Shown one piece after another: positions 32,338-40,563 of a DNA stretch of 64,000 nucleotides. The DNA is from Streptomyces sp. NBC_00557. GTDB taxonomy: Bacteria; Actinomycetota; Actinomycetes; Streptomycetales; Streptomycetaceae. Both the position numbers and the translations under genes were made by a program. Each line of letters begins with the position of its first letter. Position 1 is the first letter of the stretch. The notes beneath the pieces are model-generated. The model did not search any database, had not been told where the DNA came from, and was given only the letters and a program-made list of their open reading frames with translations. The stretch spans positions 868,001-932,000 of the forward strand of contig NZ_CP107796.1 of the NCBI RefSeq assembly GCF_036345995.1. Reading direction: 5' to 3'.

Positions 32338-33591
32338 ATGCACGACGTACGGAAGTGGACCACGGAGCTGCTGGGCCTGCTGCAGCGCCGCCGGGAGCCG
32401 GTGGTCGTCCAGACGCTGCGCTCGGCGACGGCGGCGACGATCGCCTATGTCGTCGCGCTGCGGCTCAGTCCCGAGCCGGCTCCGCTCACCGCGCCGCTGA
32501 CCGCGCTGCTGGTGGTCCAGGTGACCTTCTACGCCACGCTCACCAACGGCATCCGCCGGGTGAACTCGGTGGTGGCGGGCGTGCTGGTCGCGATCGCCTT
32601 CAGCGTGCTGGTGGGGCTGACCTGGTGGAGCCTCGCGCTGCTGATCGTGGCCGCGCTGGCCGTGGGGCACCTGGTCCGGGTCGACGAGTACGTCGCCGAG
32701 GTGGCGATCAGCGCCATGCTGGTGCTCGGAGTCACCACCGTCGGGTTCACCGCCTGGGCGCGCATCGTGGAGACGCTGATCGGTGCGGTCGTGGGGACGG
32801 CCTGCAACCTGCTGCTGCCGCCCCCGGTGTGGGTGGACAAGGCCGGCGAGTCGATCGAGGACCAGGCGCGCCGGGTGCGGCAGCTGATGCTGCGGATGGG
32901 TGAGGAAGCGGCCGGCCGGATCTCCTGGGAGCGGGCGGCCGAGCGGTTGCACGAGGCACGCCGGCTGGACCACCACATCACCCAGGTGGACGCGTCGCTG
33001 CGGCAGGCCGAGGACAGTCTGCGGCTCAATCCACGGGTCAAGGAGGGGCTGCTGCACCGGGTGGTGCTGCGCACCGGCCTGGACACGCTGGAGATCTGCA
33101 CGGTGGTCCTGCGGGTGCTGGCCCGCACCTTCACGGACCTCGCGAAGGCCCGCGGCGCCGACGAGCTGTTCCCGCCCCGGGTGGGGGCCACCGTGGAGCA
33201 GCTGCTGTCGGAGATCGCCGACGCGGTGGTCAGCTTCGCGGTGCTGGTCACGACCCATCTGAGCGAGAACGCCGAGTCGGCGGAGGCCCGGCTGTCCGCC
33301 GAGCTGCACACGGCGGCCGGCACCCGGGACCGGCTGGCCGAGCTGCTCCGGGAGGAGATCGGCAAGGATCCGGCGCACTGGCAGCTGTACGGGGCCGTGC
33401 TGACCGAGACGACCCGGATCATCGACGAGCTGAACACCGAGCACCGCACCCGCCGGCTGCTGGAGGAGCTGGACCGGGTCTCGCGGGAGCACCGGGCGAA
33501 GCTGCCGCGGATGACCCGGCTGCGCGAGCGGATCGGCGTGCAGGACGAGTTGTGGCGGAACCGCGTCGGGTTCGGCGAGCGTTCATGGTGA
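32338..33591 (+). CDS. FUSC/aromatic acid exporter-family membrane protein
   Basis: The 417-residue protein has about five membrane helices in its first 150 residues (TAATIAYVVALRL, APLTALLVVQVTFYATLTNGIRRVNSVVAGVLVAIAFSVLVGLTWWSLALLIVAALAVGHLV, ETLIGAVVGTACNLLLPP) and a long cytosolic helical domain. The APLTALLVVQVTFYATLTNGIRRV motif matches the ArAE/FUSC half-module. Such proteins export aromatic acids or similar toxic metabolites. A 15-base inverted repeat lies 50 bases upstream. The next gene starts near its stop and may be cotranscribed. Confidence 0.88.
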   Translation: MHDVRKWTTELLGLLQRRREPVVVQTLRSATAATIAYVVALRLSPEPAPLTAPLTALLVVQVTFYATLTNGIRRVNSVVAGVLVAIAFSVLVGLTWWSLALLIVAALAVGHLVRVDEYVAEVAISAMLVLGVTTVGFTAWARIVETLIGAVVGTACNLLLPPPVWVDKAGESIEDQARRVRQLMLRMGEEAAGRISWERAAERLHEARRLDHHITQVDASLRQAEDSLRLNPRVKEGLLHRVVLRTGLDTLEICTVVLRVLARTFTDLAKARGADELFPPRVGATVEQLLSEIADAVVSFAVLVTTHLSENAESAEARLSAELHTAAGTRDRLAELLREEIGKDPAHWQLYGAVLTETTRIIDELNTEHRTRRLLEELDRVSREHRAKLPRMTRLRERIGVQDELWRNRVGFGERSW

Positions 33592-33647
33592 CAGTGGGCG
33601 GCAAGGACGCCGGGCGGGCCCGGCGCGAACACGAGGGGGAGGGCCGG

Positions 33648-34706
33648 ATGACCGGTTCCGGGGTGCGGATCGACGGGAACACGCTGCGGTTGCCGGGCGG
33701 GGTGGCGGTGCGGTTCGTCCGCACGCTGCGGCTGCCGGAGACGGGCACGCATCCGCTGCCGCCCGGGCTGGGCGAGTTCCCCGTCCGCCGGGTCCAGGAT
33801 TATGCCGACACGGTGCCGGCCGAGTGGCGGGCGCGCGGCGGGGTGATGCTGCCGGTGTATCTGCGCGAGGCGATGTGGCTGAGCTTCTCCGGCACACGCG
33901 AGCCGGCGGCGCTCCAGGTCGGCGTGGGCAAGGTGTGCGCGGTGTCCGGCCGGCCCTGGAGCGGCCGTCTGGCCCGGGATCCGCAGAACTACCTGGTGCT
34001 CCCCCGCCAGCCGTGGCTGGACGGCATCAACTCGGGCAAGGGCACGGTCCGCCAGTTCGTCGCCGTCCCGCTGGGCCTCGGCGCGACGGTCGAGGGGCAG
34101 GTCACCGGCGAGGAGGTGTGGGGCGGGGTGCAGCTCCAGGCGTTCCCGCTGCGGGAGCCGCTGCTGACCGAGTGGCGGCGCCGCGAGCGGGAGCGGGAGG
34201 AGGCGCGGCGCCGGGCCCTGGCGTCGGGTCCGGCGGGCGGGTACGGCGCGCCGGTGCCGATGGCGGCGGCCGCGCCCGGAGCGATGCCGCCTCCCCCGGC
34301 CCCGGGCGGGGCGCCCCGGGCCGCTGCCGCCATGGGGCTGGGCGTCGGCGGTGCGATGCGCCAGGAGGTGTACCGGGACGACCGGCCGCTGACGGACTGG
34401 TCCGAGGAGCCCGCCGGGCGCGTGTTCGTGCATCTGGTCACGCCGCCGCAGTGGCGGCGCATCACCGGCGAGGCGCCGCCGCCGTCGCCGGTGGACCGGG
34501 CGGCGTACACCCGGGCGGGACTGCCCTGGTACGACTACTACGACGCCGACGGGGAGGATCTGGCCCCCGCGGACACCCTGGGGGCGGTCAAGCCGGTCGG
34601 CGAGTGGCTCGGCGACGACCTGGACCCGTGGCAGGCGCCGTCCCCCGGCCAGGTGACCCCGCTGAAGGACGCGCCGGGCAAGCCGGTGCAGGACGGCGAG
34701 TGGTAG
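33648..34706 (+). CDS. Conserved hypothetical protein with Pro/Ala-rich linker
   Basis: The 352-residue protein has an N-terminal domain of about 170 residues (VAVRFVRTLRLPETGTHPLPPGLGEFPVRRVQDYADTVPAEWRARGGVMLPVYLREAMWLSF and KVCAVSGRPWSGRLARDPQNYLVLPRQPWLDGI), then a charged helix (EWRRREREREEARRRALA) and a Pro/Ala-rich linker, and a C-terminal part ending WYDYYDADGEDLAPADTLGAVKPVGEWLGDD. No catalytic motif is visible and I do not recognise the family, although it looks conserved in Streptomyces. ATG 33648 follows GGGGGAGGG; ATG 33585 is an alternative that overlaps the exporter stop. Confidence 0.78.
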   Translation: MTGSGVRIDGNTLRLPGGVAVRFVRTLRLPETGTHPLPPGLGEFPVRRVQDYADTVPAEWRARGGVMLPVYLREAMWLSFSGTREPAALQVGVGKVCAVSGRPWSGRLARDPQNYLVLPRQPWLDGINSGKGTVRQFVAVPLGLGATVEGQVTGEEVWGGVQLQAFPLREPLLTEWRRREREREEARRRALASGPAGGYGAPVPMAAAAPGAMPPPPAPGGAPRAAAAMGLGVGGAMRQEVYRDDRPLTDWSEEPAGRVFVHLVTPPQWRRITGEAPPPSPVDRAAYTRAGLPWYDYYDADGEDLAPADTLGAVKPVGEWLGDDLDPWQAPSPGQVTPLKDAPGKPVQDGEW

Positions 34707-34800
34707 GGAGGGCGGCGCCGGCTGCCGTACTTGCCCGCGGGGGCTCGCAGCGGTCAAGGTGGCTGTCACGCGGGGGGCGACCGACGACCTGAGGTGCTGC

Positions 34801-36000
34801 ATGGAGACGGACGACGAGCCGGCGCGGGGGCGCTGGAGCCGGCGCCGGTTCGCCGGGGTCCTGGCGGGCGCGGCGGCTGTCGTGGCGGTGCCCTCCCCTG
34901 CGGCGGCGCCGTCCGGCGCCCCGGCCGCGGCGGACGAGCCCGGGCCCGCTCGGCCGCGCGGCGGGCCGCCGGGTCCGCGTCCGCTGTACGTGGGCACCTA
35001 CACCTCGGCCGCCGGCGGCGGCGCCGGCATCGGGCTGGCCTCCTACGACCCGGCGACCGGCCGGATCACCGGCTCCGGCACGCTCACCGGCGTCCCCGAC
35101 CCGTCGTACCTGGCCGTGCATCCGGACGGCCGCACGCTGTACGCGGTGGACGAGCGTGCGGACGGCGCGGTGACGGCCGTACGCCTGGCCGACCGGCGGA
35201 TCCTCGGCACCCGGAGCACGGGCGGCGCCGGCCCCTGCCATCTGTCGGTGCATCCCTCCGGGCGCTGGCTGCTGAGCGCCCACTACGGCTCGGGCAGTGT
35301 CGCCGTGCATCCCCTCGACGCCTCGGGCGCCCCCGGGGACCGCACCGACCTCGTCACGCACAGCAGCCCACCGCCCGGTCCGGGGCAGCAGGGACCGCAC
35401 GCGCACCAGTTCGTCACCAGCCCGGACGGCGGCCATGTCCTCGCGGTCGACCTCGGCACCGACACGGTCTACAGCTACCGCCTGGACCCGGCGCGGGGCA
35501 CGCTGACGGAGGTGGCGCGGGCGCACACCCGGCCCGGCGCGGGACCGCGCCATCTCACCTTCCATCCGGGCGGCCGGTACGCCTACCTGGCCAACGAGGT
35601 GGACGACACGGTGGCCGTGTGCGCCTACGAGCCGGGCAGCGGGCGGCTGACGATCGGCGAGCCGCAGCCCACCGGCTCCGGTGGCGGCGCCAACTACCCG
35701 GCGCAGTTCGTGGTGACGGCCGACGGCGGGTACGCGTTCCTGGCGAACCGCGGGGACAACAGCCTGGCGCGGTACGCCGTCGAGGCCGGCGGCGCCCGGC
35801 TGCGGCTGCTCGGCACGGTGCCGGCGGGCGGGGACTTCCCGCGGCAGATCGCTCTTTCGCCGGACGGCGGGCTGCTGTTCGCGGCGAACCAGCGCTCGGG
35901 CACGGTCACCGTCTTCCACGTGGACCGGGCGAGCGGTGAACTCCGCCCGGCCGGCGAGCCGTTCGCGTCACCCGTCGCCGTCTGCGCGCTGCCGCTGTAG
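34801..36000 (+). CDS. Secreted lactonase-family beta-propeller (6-phosphogluconolactonase-like)
   Basis: The 399-residue protein starts with a twin-arginine signal (RWSRRRFAGVLAG, arginines 14-16, then a hydrophobic stretch and an AxA site), so it is exported folded by the Tat system. Seven repeats of the YVGTYT/SYLAVHPDGRTLYAVDE/HLSVHPSGRWLLSAHYGSGSV type build the propeller of the YbhE lactonase family. Cytosolic members hydrolyse 6-phosphogluconolactone; the substrate of exported forms is unknown. ATG 34801 is preceded by GAGG. It converges with the DUF2470 gene and the two overlap by 33 bases. Confidence 0.92.
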   Translation: METDDEPARGRWSRRRFAGVLAGAAAVVAVPSPAAAPSGAPAAADEPGPARPRGGPPGPRPLYVGTYTSAAGGGAGIGLASYDPATGRITGSGTLTGVPDPSYLAVHPDGRTLYAVDERADGAVTAVRLADRRILGTRSTGGAGPCHLSVHPSGRWLLSAHYGSGSVAVHPLDASGAPGDRTDLVTHSSPPPGPGQQGPHAHQFVTSPDGGHVLAVDLGTDTVYSYRLDPARGTLTEVARAHTRPGAGPRHLTFHPGGRYAYLANEVDDTVAVCAYEPGSGRLTIGEPQPTGSGGGANYPAQFVVTADGGYAFLANRGDNSLARYAVEAGGARLRLLGTVPAGGDFPRQIALSPDGGLLFAANQRSGTVTVFHVDRASGELRPAGEPFASPVAVCALPL

Positions 36001-36693
36001 CGCGCGGGGGCAGGCGGCGGCGCTCGCCTGGGCGAGCAGGGCGTGCACGCGCTCGGTGAGCTGGGCGACGTCGTCGGCGGGCGTGTGGAAGGGCAGCCGT
36101 ACGTCGCCGTGGGCGCGGGTGCGTTCGATGCGCAGGGTGAGTCCGTGCCGGTCGACGGCGAGGGGCCGCACGCGGGTCACGGCGTGCAGGCTCTCCGGGC
36201 GGATCAGGCGGGTCAGCCGTTCCACGGCGTCCGGGTGGGCGTCGGCGAGGTGGGTGAGGAGCCGGGCCTCGGCCCCGGCGAGAGGGTCGGGCCGGGCGGC
36301 GGCGTACTCGTCGAGGCCGACGACCACGGCCCCGCCGGACCGCCTGAGCACCACCCGCGCGGGCCGGAACAGGAAGCCGCCGCGGTCCGGGGTGATCCGG
36401 CCGGACAGATACAGCCGGGCGCGGATCCGCTCCCGCACCGGTACGGGCGCCACGTCGGCGAACTCCAGCACGGCGGGGGGTTCCTGGCGCGGGGCGCACA
36501 GGGCGGCGGCCGTCAGGGCGCCGTCGTCGGGCACCGCCAGCCGTACGGCGCCGTCGTCGGCCACGGTGTGGGCGCCGACGTACTCCTCCCGGGCGCCGTC
36601 CGCGGTCACCGCGCACGACCAGGCGGTGGCCAGCACCGACCGTGCCCGTTCCGCCGCGCCGGGTGCGGCGGTCCAGTCCTGGGTGTCACCCAT
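35968..36693 (-). CDS. DUF2470-domain protein, probably iron-regulated haem-utilisation type
   Basis: The 241-residue protein has an N-terminal split-barrel-like part (ARSVLATAWSCAVTADGAREEYVGAHTVADDGAVRLAVPDDG) and a C-terminal DUF2470 domain (EARLLTHLADAHPDAVERLTRLIRPESLHAVTRVRPLAVDRHGLTLRIER). Related proteins bind haem or support iron release from it. AAGGAGGT precedes ATG 36693. An iron box lies directly upstream at 36705-36723, so the gene should be repressed by the DtxR/DmdR-type iron regulator when iron is plentiful, which fits the proposed role. Confidence 0.9.
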   Translation of the reverse strand: MGDTQDWTAAPGAAERARSVLATAWSCAVTADGAREEYVGAHTVADDGAVRLAVPDDGALTAAALCAPRQEPPAVLEFADVAPVPVRERIRARLYLSGRITPDRGGFLFRPARVVLRRSGGAVVVGLDEYAAARPDPLAGAEARLLTHLADAHPDAVERLTRLIRPESLHAVTRVRPLAVDRHGLTLRIERTRAHGDVRLPFHTPADDVAQLTERVHALLAQASAAACPRALQRQRADGDG

Positions 36694-36704
36694 CCGAGAC
36701 CTCC

Positions 36705-36723
36705 TTAGGTAAGGCTTGCCTAA
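36705..36723. promoter_or_regulatory. Iron box (DtxR/IdeR/DmdR operator)
   Basis: TTAGGTAAGGCTTGCCTAA matches the 19-base DmdR/IdeR consensus TTAGGTTAGGCTAACCTAA at 16 positions, and two further half-sites (CTAACCTA) extend it to the right. It lies just before the ribosome site of the DUF2470 gene, where repressor binding would block transcription under iron sufficiency. Confidence 0.85.
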
Positions 36724-36782
36724 CCTATCGGAGACCGGGGCGCGCGCCAACCACGCCCCCGGGCAGGGGGCCGGACAGGCGG

Positions 36783-37388
36783 TCAGGCGATGACGCCCAG
36801 CAGCGCCCGCGCGCACAGGTCGCGCACCTGCTCGCGGGTCAGCTCGCCGTCGCGCAGCCACTCCAGGCACACGGCGGTGGTGAAGGCGAGCCAGCCGCGC
36901 ACGGCCAGGCGGACGTGGGGAGCGTTCTCGAACGCGGGCCCGAACTCGGGGTCGGCGGCCAGCGCGGCGAGTATCTGCTGCTCCTGGGCGGCCAGCGCCC
37001 GCTGGTAGACCCGGCGCACGGCCTGGTCGCCGGCCGCGTCGGCGCGGTGGAAGGCGCGGAAGCCGTGGGCGTGCGCCTGGACGTAGCCGAGGTAGGTGTC
37101 CAGGCCGGCGGTGAGCTGCTCGCGCACCGGCACGCCGGGCACCGCCGCCGTCATGCGCAGCATCCGCTCGCTCTCGCGCTCGACGACCGCCGCGAAGAAG
37201 TCCCGCTTGGTCGGGAAGTAGTGGTACAGCAGCCCGCGGGAGACCCCGGCGATCTCCGCGACCTGCTCGATCCAGACGTCGTCGTACGGACTCTCCGAGA
37301 ACAGCCTCGCGCCGACCGACAGCAGCTGCTCACGGCGCTCCTCGGTGCTGAGTCGGCGCCGGACGCGTTCCCCCTGGTTCGCGGGCAT
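36783..37388 (-). CDS. TetR/AcrR-family repressor, divergent from the P450
   Basis: The 201-residue protein has a TetR N-terminal helix-turn-helix (STEERREQLLSVGARLFSESPYDDVWIEQVAEIAGVSRGLLYHYFPTKRDFFAAVVERE, residues 14-72) and a helical ligand domain. It is divergent from a CYP102-type P450 with a 112-base gap holding two inverted copies of ACGYGGGTTCAA. From memory, S. coelicolor has a comparable TetR beside its reductase-free CYP102B1 that responds to fatty acids. Repression of the P450 and itself is therefore the likely role. Confidence 0.93.
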   Translation of the reverse strand: MPANQGERVRRRLSTEERREQLLSVGARLFSESPYDDVWIEQVAEIAGVSRGLLYHYFPTKRDFFAAVVERESERMLRMTAAVPGVPVREQLTAGLDTYLGYVQAHAHGFRAFHRADAAGDQAVRRVYQRALAAQEQQILAALAADPEFGPAFENAPHVRLAVRGWLAFTTAVCLEWLRDGELTREQVRDLCARALLGVIA

Positions 37389-37404
37389 GGCGCCACTTTA
37401 CTTG

Positions 37405-37454
37405 ACGCGGGTTCAACAAGCGGACGACACTGGGACCGGCTATTGAACCCACGT
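37405..37454. promoter_or_regulatory. Paired TetR-type operators between regulator and P450
   Basis: ACGCGGGTTCAA at 37405-37416 and its inverted relative TTGAACCCACGT at 37443-37454 face each other in the divergent promoter region. Each is flanked by TTG/CAA bases giving partial two-fold symmetry. They probably bind the adjacent TetR protein and control both promoters. Confidence 0.65.
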
Positions 37455-37500
37455 ACAACACGTCCGTTGGACCACGGTTGGATCAAGGGAGATCGGCGTC

Positions 37501-39093
37501 ATGGCGGAGACGACGGACACCGGACTGCCGAAGGGCTTCCGGAGCGCCGAGCAGGGCTGGCCCGAGCTGCACCGCATCCCGCACCCGCCGCGCCGGCTGC
37601 CGCTGCTCGGCGACGTCCTCGGCGTCGACCGGCGCACGCCGCTGCAGGACTCCATGCGGTTCGCGCGCGAGCTCGGGCCGATCTTCCGGCGGCGGGCCTT
37701 CGGCAAGGAGTTCGTGTTCGTGTGGGGCGCGCGGCTGGTCGCCGACCTGGCCGACGAGTCCCGGTTCGCCAAGCACGTCGGTCTGGGCGTGGCCAACCTG
37801 CGGCCGGTCGCCGGGGACGGACTGTTCACCGCCTACAACCACGAGCCCAACTGGCAGCTGGCCCACGACGTCCTGGCGCCGGGTTTCAGCAGAGAGGCCA
37901 TGGAGGGCTACCACGGCATGATGCTCGCGGTCGCCGGCCGGCTGACCGGCCACTGGGACCGCGAGGCGGCGGCCGGGCGCACGGTGGACGTGCCCGGGGA
38001 CATGACCAAGCTGACCCTGGAGACGATTGCGCGGACCGGGTTCGGGCACGACTTCGGCTCCTTCGAGCGGGACCGGCCGCACCCCTTCGTCACCGCGATG
38101 GTCGGCACCCTCACCTACGCCCAGCGCCTGAACAGCGTGCCCGCGCCGCTGGCCCCGCTGCTGCTGCGCACCGCCGCCCGCCGCAACGCGGCCGACATGG
38201 CCCACTTGAACAGGACGGTCGACGAACTGGTCGCGGAGCGGCGGCGCACCGGCCGCGGGGACGGCGACCTGCTGGACCGCATGCTGGAGACGGCCCACCC
38301 GGACACCGGCGAGAAGCTGTCGGCGGAGAACGTCCGCAAGCAGGTGATCACGTTCCTGGTCGCGGGCCACGAGACCACCTCGGGCGCCCTGTCCTTCGCC
38401 CTGTACTACCTCGCCCGGCACCCCGAGATCGCCGCCCGGGCCCGGGCCGAGGTGGACCGCGTCTGGGGCGATGCGGCGCAGCCCGGCTACGAGCAGGTGG
38501 CCAAGCTGCGGTACGTCCGCCGGGTGCTGGACGAGTCGCTGCGCCTGTGGCCGACCGCCCCGGCCTTCGCCCGCGAGGCCGTGCGGGACACCGTACTGGC
38601 CGGCGATCATCCGATGCGGCGGGGCGCGTGGGCCCTGGTGCTGACGCCCATGCTGCACCGCGACCCGGAGGTCTGGGGCGAGGACGCCGAGCGCTTCGAC
38701 CCGGACCGCTTCGACGCGAAGGCGGTACGGGCCAGGCCCCCGCACACCTTCAAGCCGTTCGGCACCGGCGCGCGCGCCTGCATCGGCCGCCAGTTCGCCC
38801 TGCACGAGGCGACCCTGGTCCTCGGCCTGCTGCTGCGCCGCTACGACCTGATCGCCGACCCCGGGTACCGGCTGCGCGTCACCGAGCGGCTGACGGTGAT
38901 GCCGGAGGGGCTGCGGCTGGCACTGGAGCGGCGCAAGCGCCCGGAGGCGGCGCGAGACGGGGCCGGGGACGCGGGTGCGGGTGCGGGAGAGCCCGCGGAC
39001 GACGCCCTCTCGTGTCCCTCGTCCGCGGTGGCCGTCGCGGCCGAGCAGTCGGCGTCAGCCGGCGGCTGCCCAGTGCACCGGCCGGGCGACTGA
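37501..39093 (+). CDS. Cytochrome P450, CYP102-like heme domain without reductase
   Basis: The 530-residue protein has a P450 domain very similar to the BM3-type heme domain elsewhere in this window: AGHETTSGALSFALYYLARHP, ExxR in DESLRLWPTAPAF, and FGTGARACIG with Cys427 and RQFALHEATLVLG. No flavodoxin or FAD domain follows; instead a 60-residue Gly/Ala/Ser-rich tail ends in CPVHRPGD. It must use separate redox partners, none of which is adjacent. S. coelicolor CYP102B1, a fatty acid hydroxylase of about this length (recalled, not checked), is the obvious parallel. The stop overlaps the convergent pentapeptide gene by 39 bases. Confidence 0.94.
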   Translation: MAETTDTGLPKGFRSAEQGWPELHRIPHPPRRLPLLGDVLGVDRRTPLQDSMRFARELGPIFRRRAFGKEFVFVWGARLVADLADESRFAKHVGLGVANLRPVAGDGLFTAYNHEPNWQLAHDVLAPGFSREAMEGYHGMMLAVAGRLTGHWDREAAAGRTVDVPGDMTKLTLETIARTGFGHDFGSFERDRPHPFVTAMVGTLTYAQRLNSVPAPLAPLLLRTAARRNAADMAHLNRTVDELVAERRRTGRGDGDLLDRMLETAHPDTGEKLSAENVRKQVITFLVAGHETTSGALSFALYYLARHPEIAARARAEVDRVWGDAAQPGYEQVAKLRYVRRVLDESLRLWPTAPAFAREAVRDTVLAGDHPMRRGAWALVLTPMLHRDPEVWGEDAERFDPDRFDAKAVRARPPHTFKPFGTGARACIGRQFALHEATLVLGLLLRRYDLIADPGYRLRVTERLTVMPEGLRLALERRKRPEAARDGAGDAGAGAGEPADDALSCPSSAVAVAAEQSASAGGCPVHRPGD

Positions 39094-39912
39094 CGCGGGC
39101 AGCCGGGTTCCGGCGTTCCCGCGTGCCGCGTTGACCTGCGGCTGGGTGAGGAAGAACGCGCCGGTCAGGTCCGCGTCGCTCAGGTCGGCGTCCCGCAGGT
39201 CCGCGCCGATCATGTCCGCGTCGCGCAGGTCGGCGCCGGTGAGGTCGGCGGCGATCAGGTAGGCGCCGCGCAGGCTCGCCCCGCGCAGATCGGCGCCGCG
39301 CAGCCGGGCCCCGACGAGATCGGCGCCCCGGCGGTCCTTCCCCTTGGCCTTGTCCTTCCTGCCGCCCTTTCCGCCGCCGGCGCCGGCCCGGGCCAGCTCG
39401 CTGGTCCGCAGCAGCAGCACGTTGACCCGCTGCCGGTGCGCGGCCACGTCCATCGCCGCAAGCGCCTCGGGGGTCTGCCGGGTCAGCCGCTCGGTCTCCT
39501 CCAGCGCCCGCCGCAGCTCGGGGTGGACCGGGCGGGCGGCGGGCAGGGCGAGCGCCTCGGTGAGGTACCACAGCAGTTCGTGCAGCTGCCGTACGACCGG
39601 GAACGCGTCGAACATCCGCCGGGCGTGCTCCTTGCCGCCCGTACGCCAGTCCTGGCCGCCGAAGGTGACCTGCGAGACCTTCTGCCCGGCGCCGAAGCAG
39701 TCGTAGACCGTGCAGCCGGTGAACCCCTTCGTCCGCAGGTCGGCGTGGATGCCGCAGCGGTGGTCGTCCCGGAGACTGGGACAGGGCTTCCCGGCGGGCT
39801 TGTTCAGCGCGAAGTCCGCGGAGGCGGCGAAGGGCAGGGCGACACAGCACAGCCCGAAGCAGCGCGCGCAGTCACCGCGCAGCTCCGGAAGGCCGGCTAT
39901 CGGATCTGGCAT
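39055..39912 (-). CDS. Pentapeptide-repeat protein with Cys-rich N-terminal domain
   Basis: The 285-residue protein has two parts. The first 100 residues contain cysteines spaced CARCFGLCC, GKPCPSL, HRCGIH and GCTVYDCFGAGQ, a pattern of a metal- or Fe-S-binding domain. After a helical linker and a Lys-rich stretch, about 16 pentapeptide repeats of the A(D/N)LxG form (GADLRGASLRGAYLIAADLTGADLRDADMIGADL) make a right-handed beta-helix, a shape that can mimic DNA. The 15-base periodicity of these repeats is visible in the DNA. Function unknown; this combination recurs in actinobacteria. Confidence 0.9.
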   Translation of the reverse strand: MPDPIAGLPELRGDCARCFGLCCVALPFAASADFALNKPAGKPCPSLRDDHRCGIHADLRTKGFTGCTVYDCFGAGQKVSQVTFGGQDWRTGGKEHARRMFDAFPVVRQLHELLWYLTEALALPAARPVHPELRRALEETERLTRQTPEALAAMDVAAHRQRVNVLLLRTSELARAGAGGGKGGRKDKAKGKDRRGADLVGARLRGADLRGASLRGAYLIAADLTGADLRDADMIGADLRDADLSDADLTGAFFLTQPQVNAARGNAGTRLPASVARPVHWAAAG

Positions 39913-40142
39913 GCGGGCAGCCTACTGGGCCGTACGGTCCGGGCCGCTCCTGCCGCTGCGGGGGCCGGTGCGCGGCACATGGTCGGCCACCGGCCGCGTG
40001 ACCGCCACCGGTGCACGGTCCAGGGCCGCCGGACGTGCCCGGGTTCACCCGTCCGGCCCACGCGCGTTCGCCGACCGGTGCCGGAAGGCCTTCCCTCGTG
40101 TGTGAGGAGCGATGCTCGAACCGACCGGCAAAGGAGTCGCTC

Positions 40143-40529
40143 ATGCCCAGCACGCCCCAGCTCGCCCTTGCCGCCGTGCTGAGCGGTGCCGCGCTCGCCG
40201 TCCAGATCCTGGCCGGCGCCGTCCCGTCCACGGCCGCCGCGAGCCCGTCGCCGTCGCCGTCCTTCCAGGTCGGCGAAGCCGTGCCGCCGTCAAGTGGCAG
40301 CCTCCCGTCCTGCTCCACCGGCGTCGACAACACCTACGTGCTGATCTCCGAGGGACGCGCCGTCGTCGTCTCGGGCACCGGTCATTTCGTGCAGCAGATC
40401 CTGGCGCCCGGCGGGGCCTACGACGACGGCTCGGTGCGGCTGCGCTTCAACACGGACGGCAAGAGCATCACGTACACACCGCAGGGCGAGAGGCAGGCCG
40501 TCACCGAGGTGTGCAAGCCGGGCCGGTAG
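40143..40529 (+). CDS. Secreted small protein of unknown function
   Basis: The 128-residue protein starts with a Sec signal peptide (LALAAVLSGAALAVQILAGAVPSTAAA) and a short Ser/Pro linker. The mature domain has two cysteines (SCSTGVDNTYVLI and VTEVCKPGR) likely to pair, with strands such as AVVVSGTGHFVQQILAPGGAYDDGSVRLRFNTDGKSITYTPQGERQAV. The strand pattern weakly resembles lysozyme-inhibitor (MliC) folds, but the motif is not strict. AAAGGAG precedes ATG 40143. It stands alone, 33 bases from the convergent peptidase gene. Confidence 0.8.
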   Translation: MPSTPQLALAAVLSGAALAVQILAGAVPSTAAASPSPSPSFQVGEAVPPSSGSLPSCSTGVDNTYVLISEGRAVVVSGTGHFVQQILAPGGAYDDGSVRLRFNTDGKSITYTPQGERQAVTEVCKPGR

Positions 40530-40563
40530 GACTGACTCTGCGGCCGAGCACCCCGAACCTGTC

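Noticed and set aside
39160..39310. Fifteen-base periodic repeats resembling a CRISPR or minisatellite
   Set aside because: The period is exactly five codons and encodes A(D/N)LxG pentapeptides of a real protein; there are no unique spacers.
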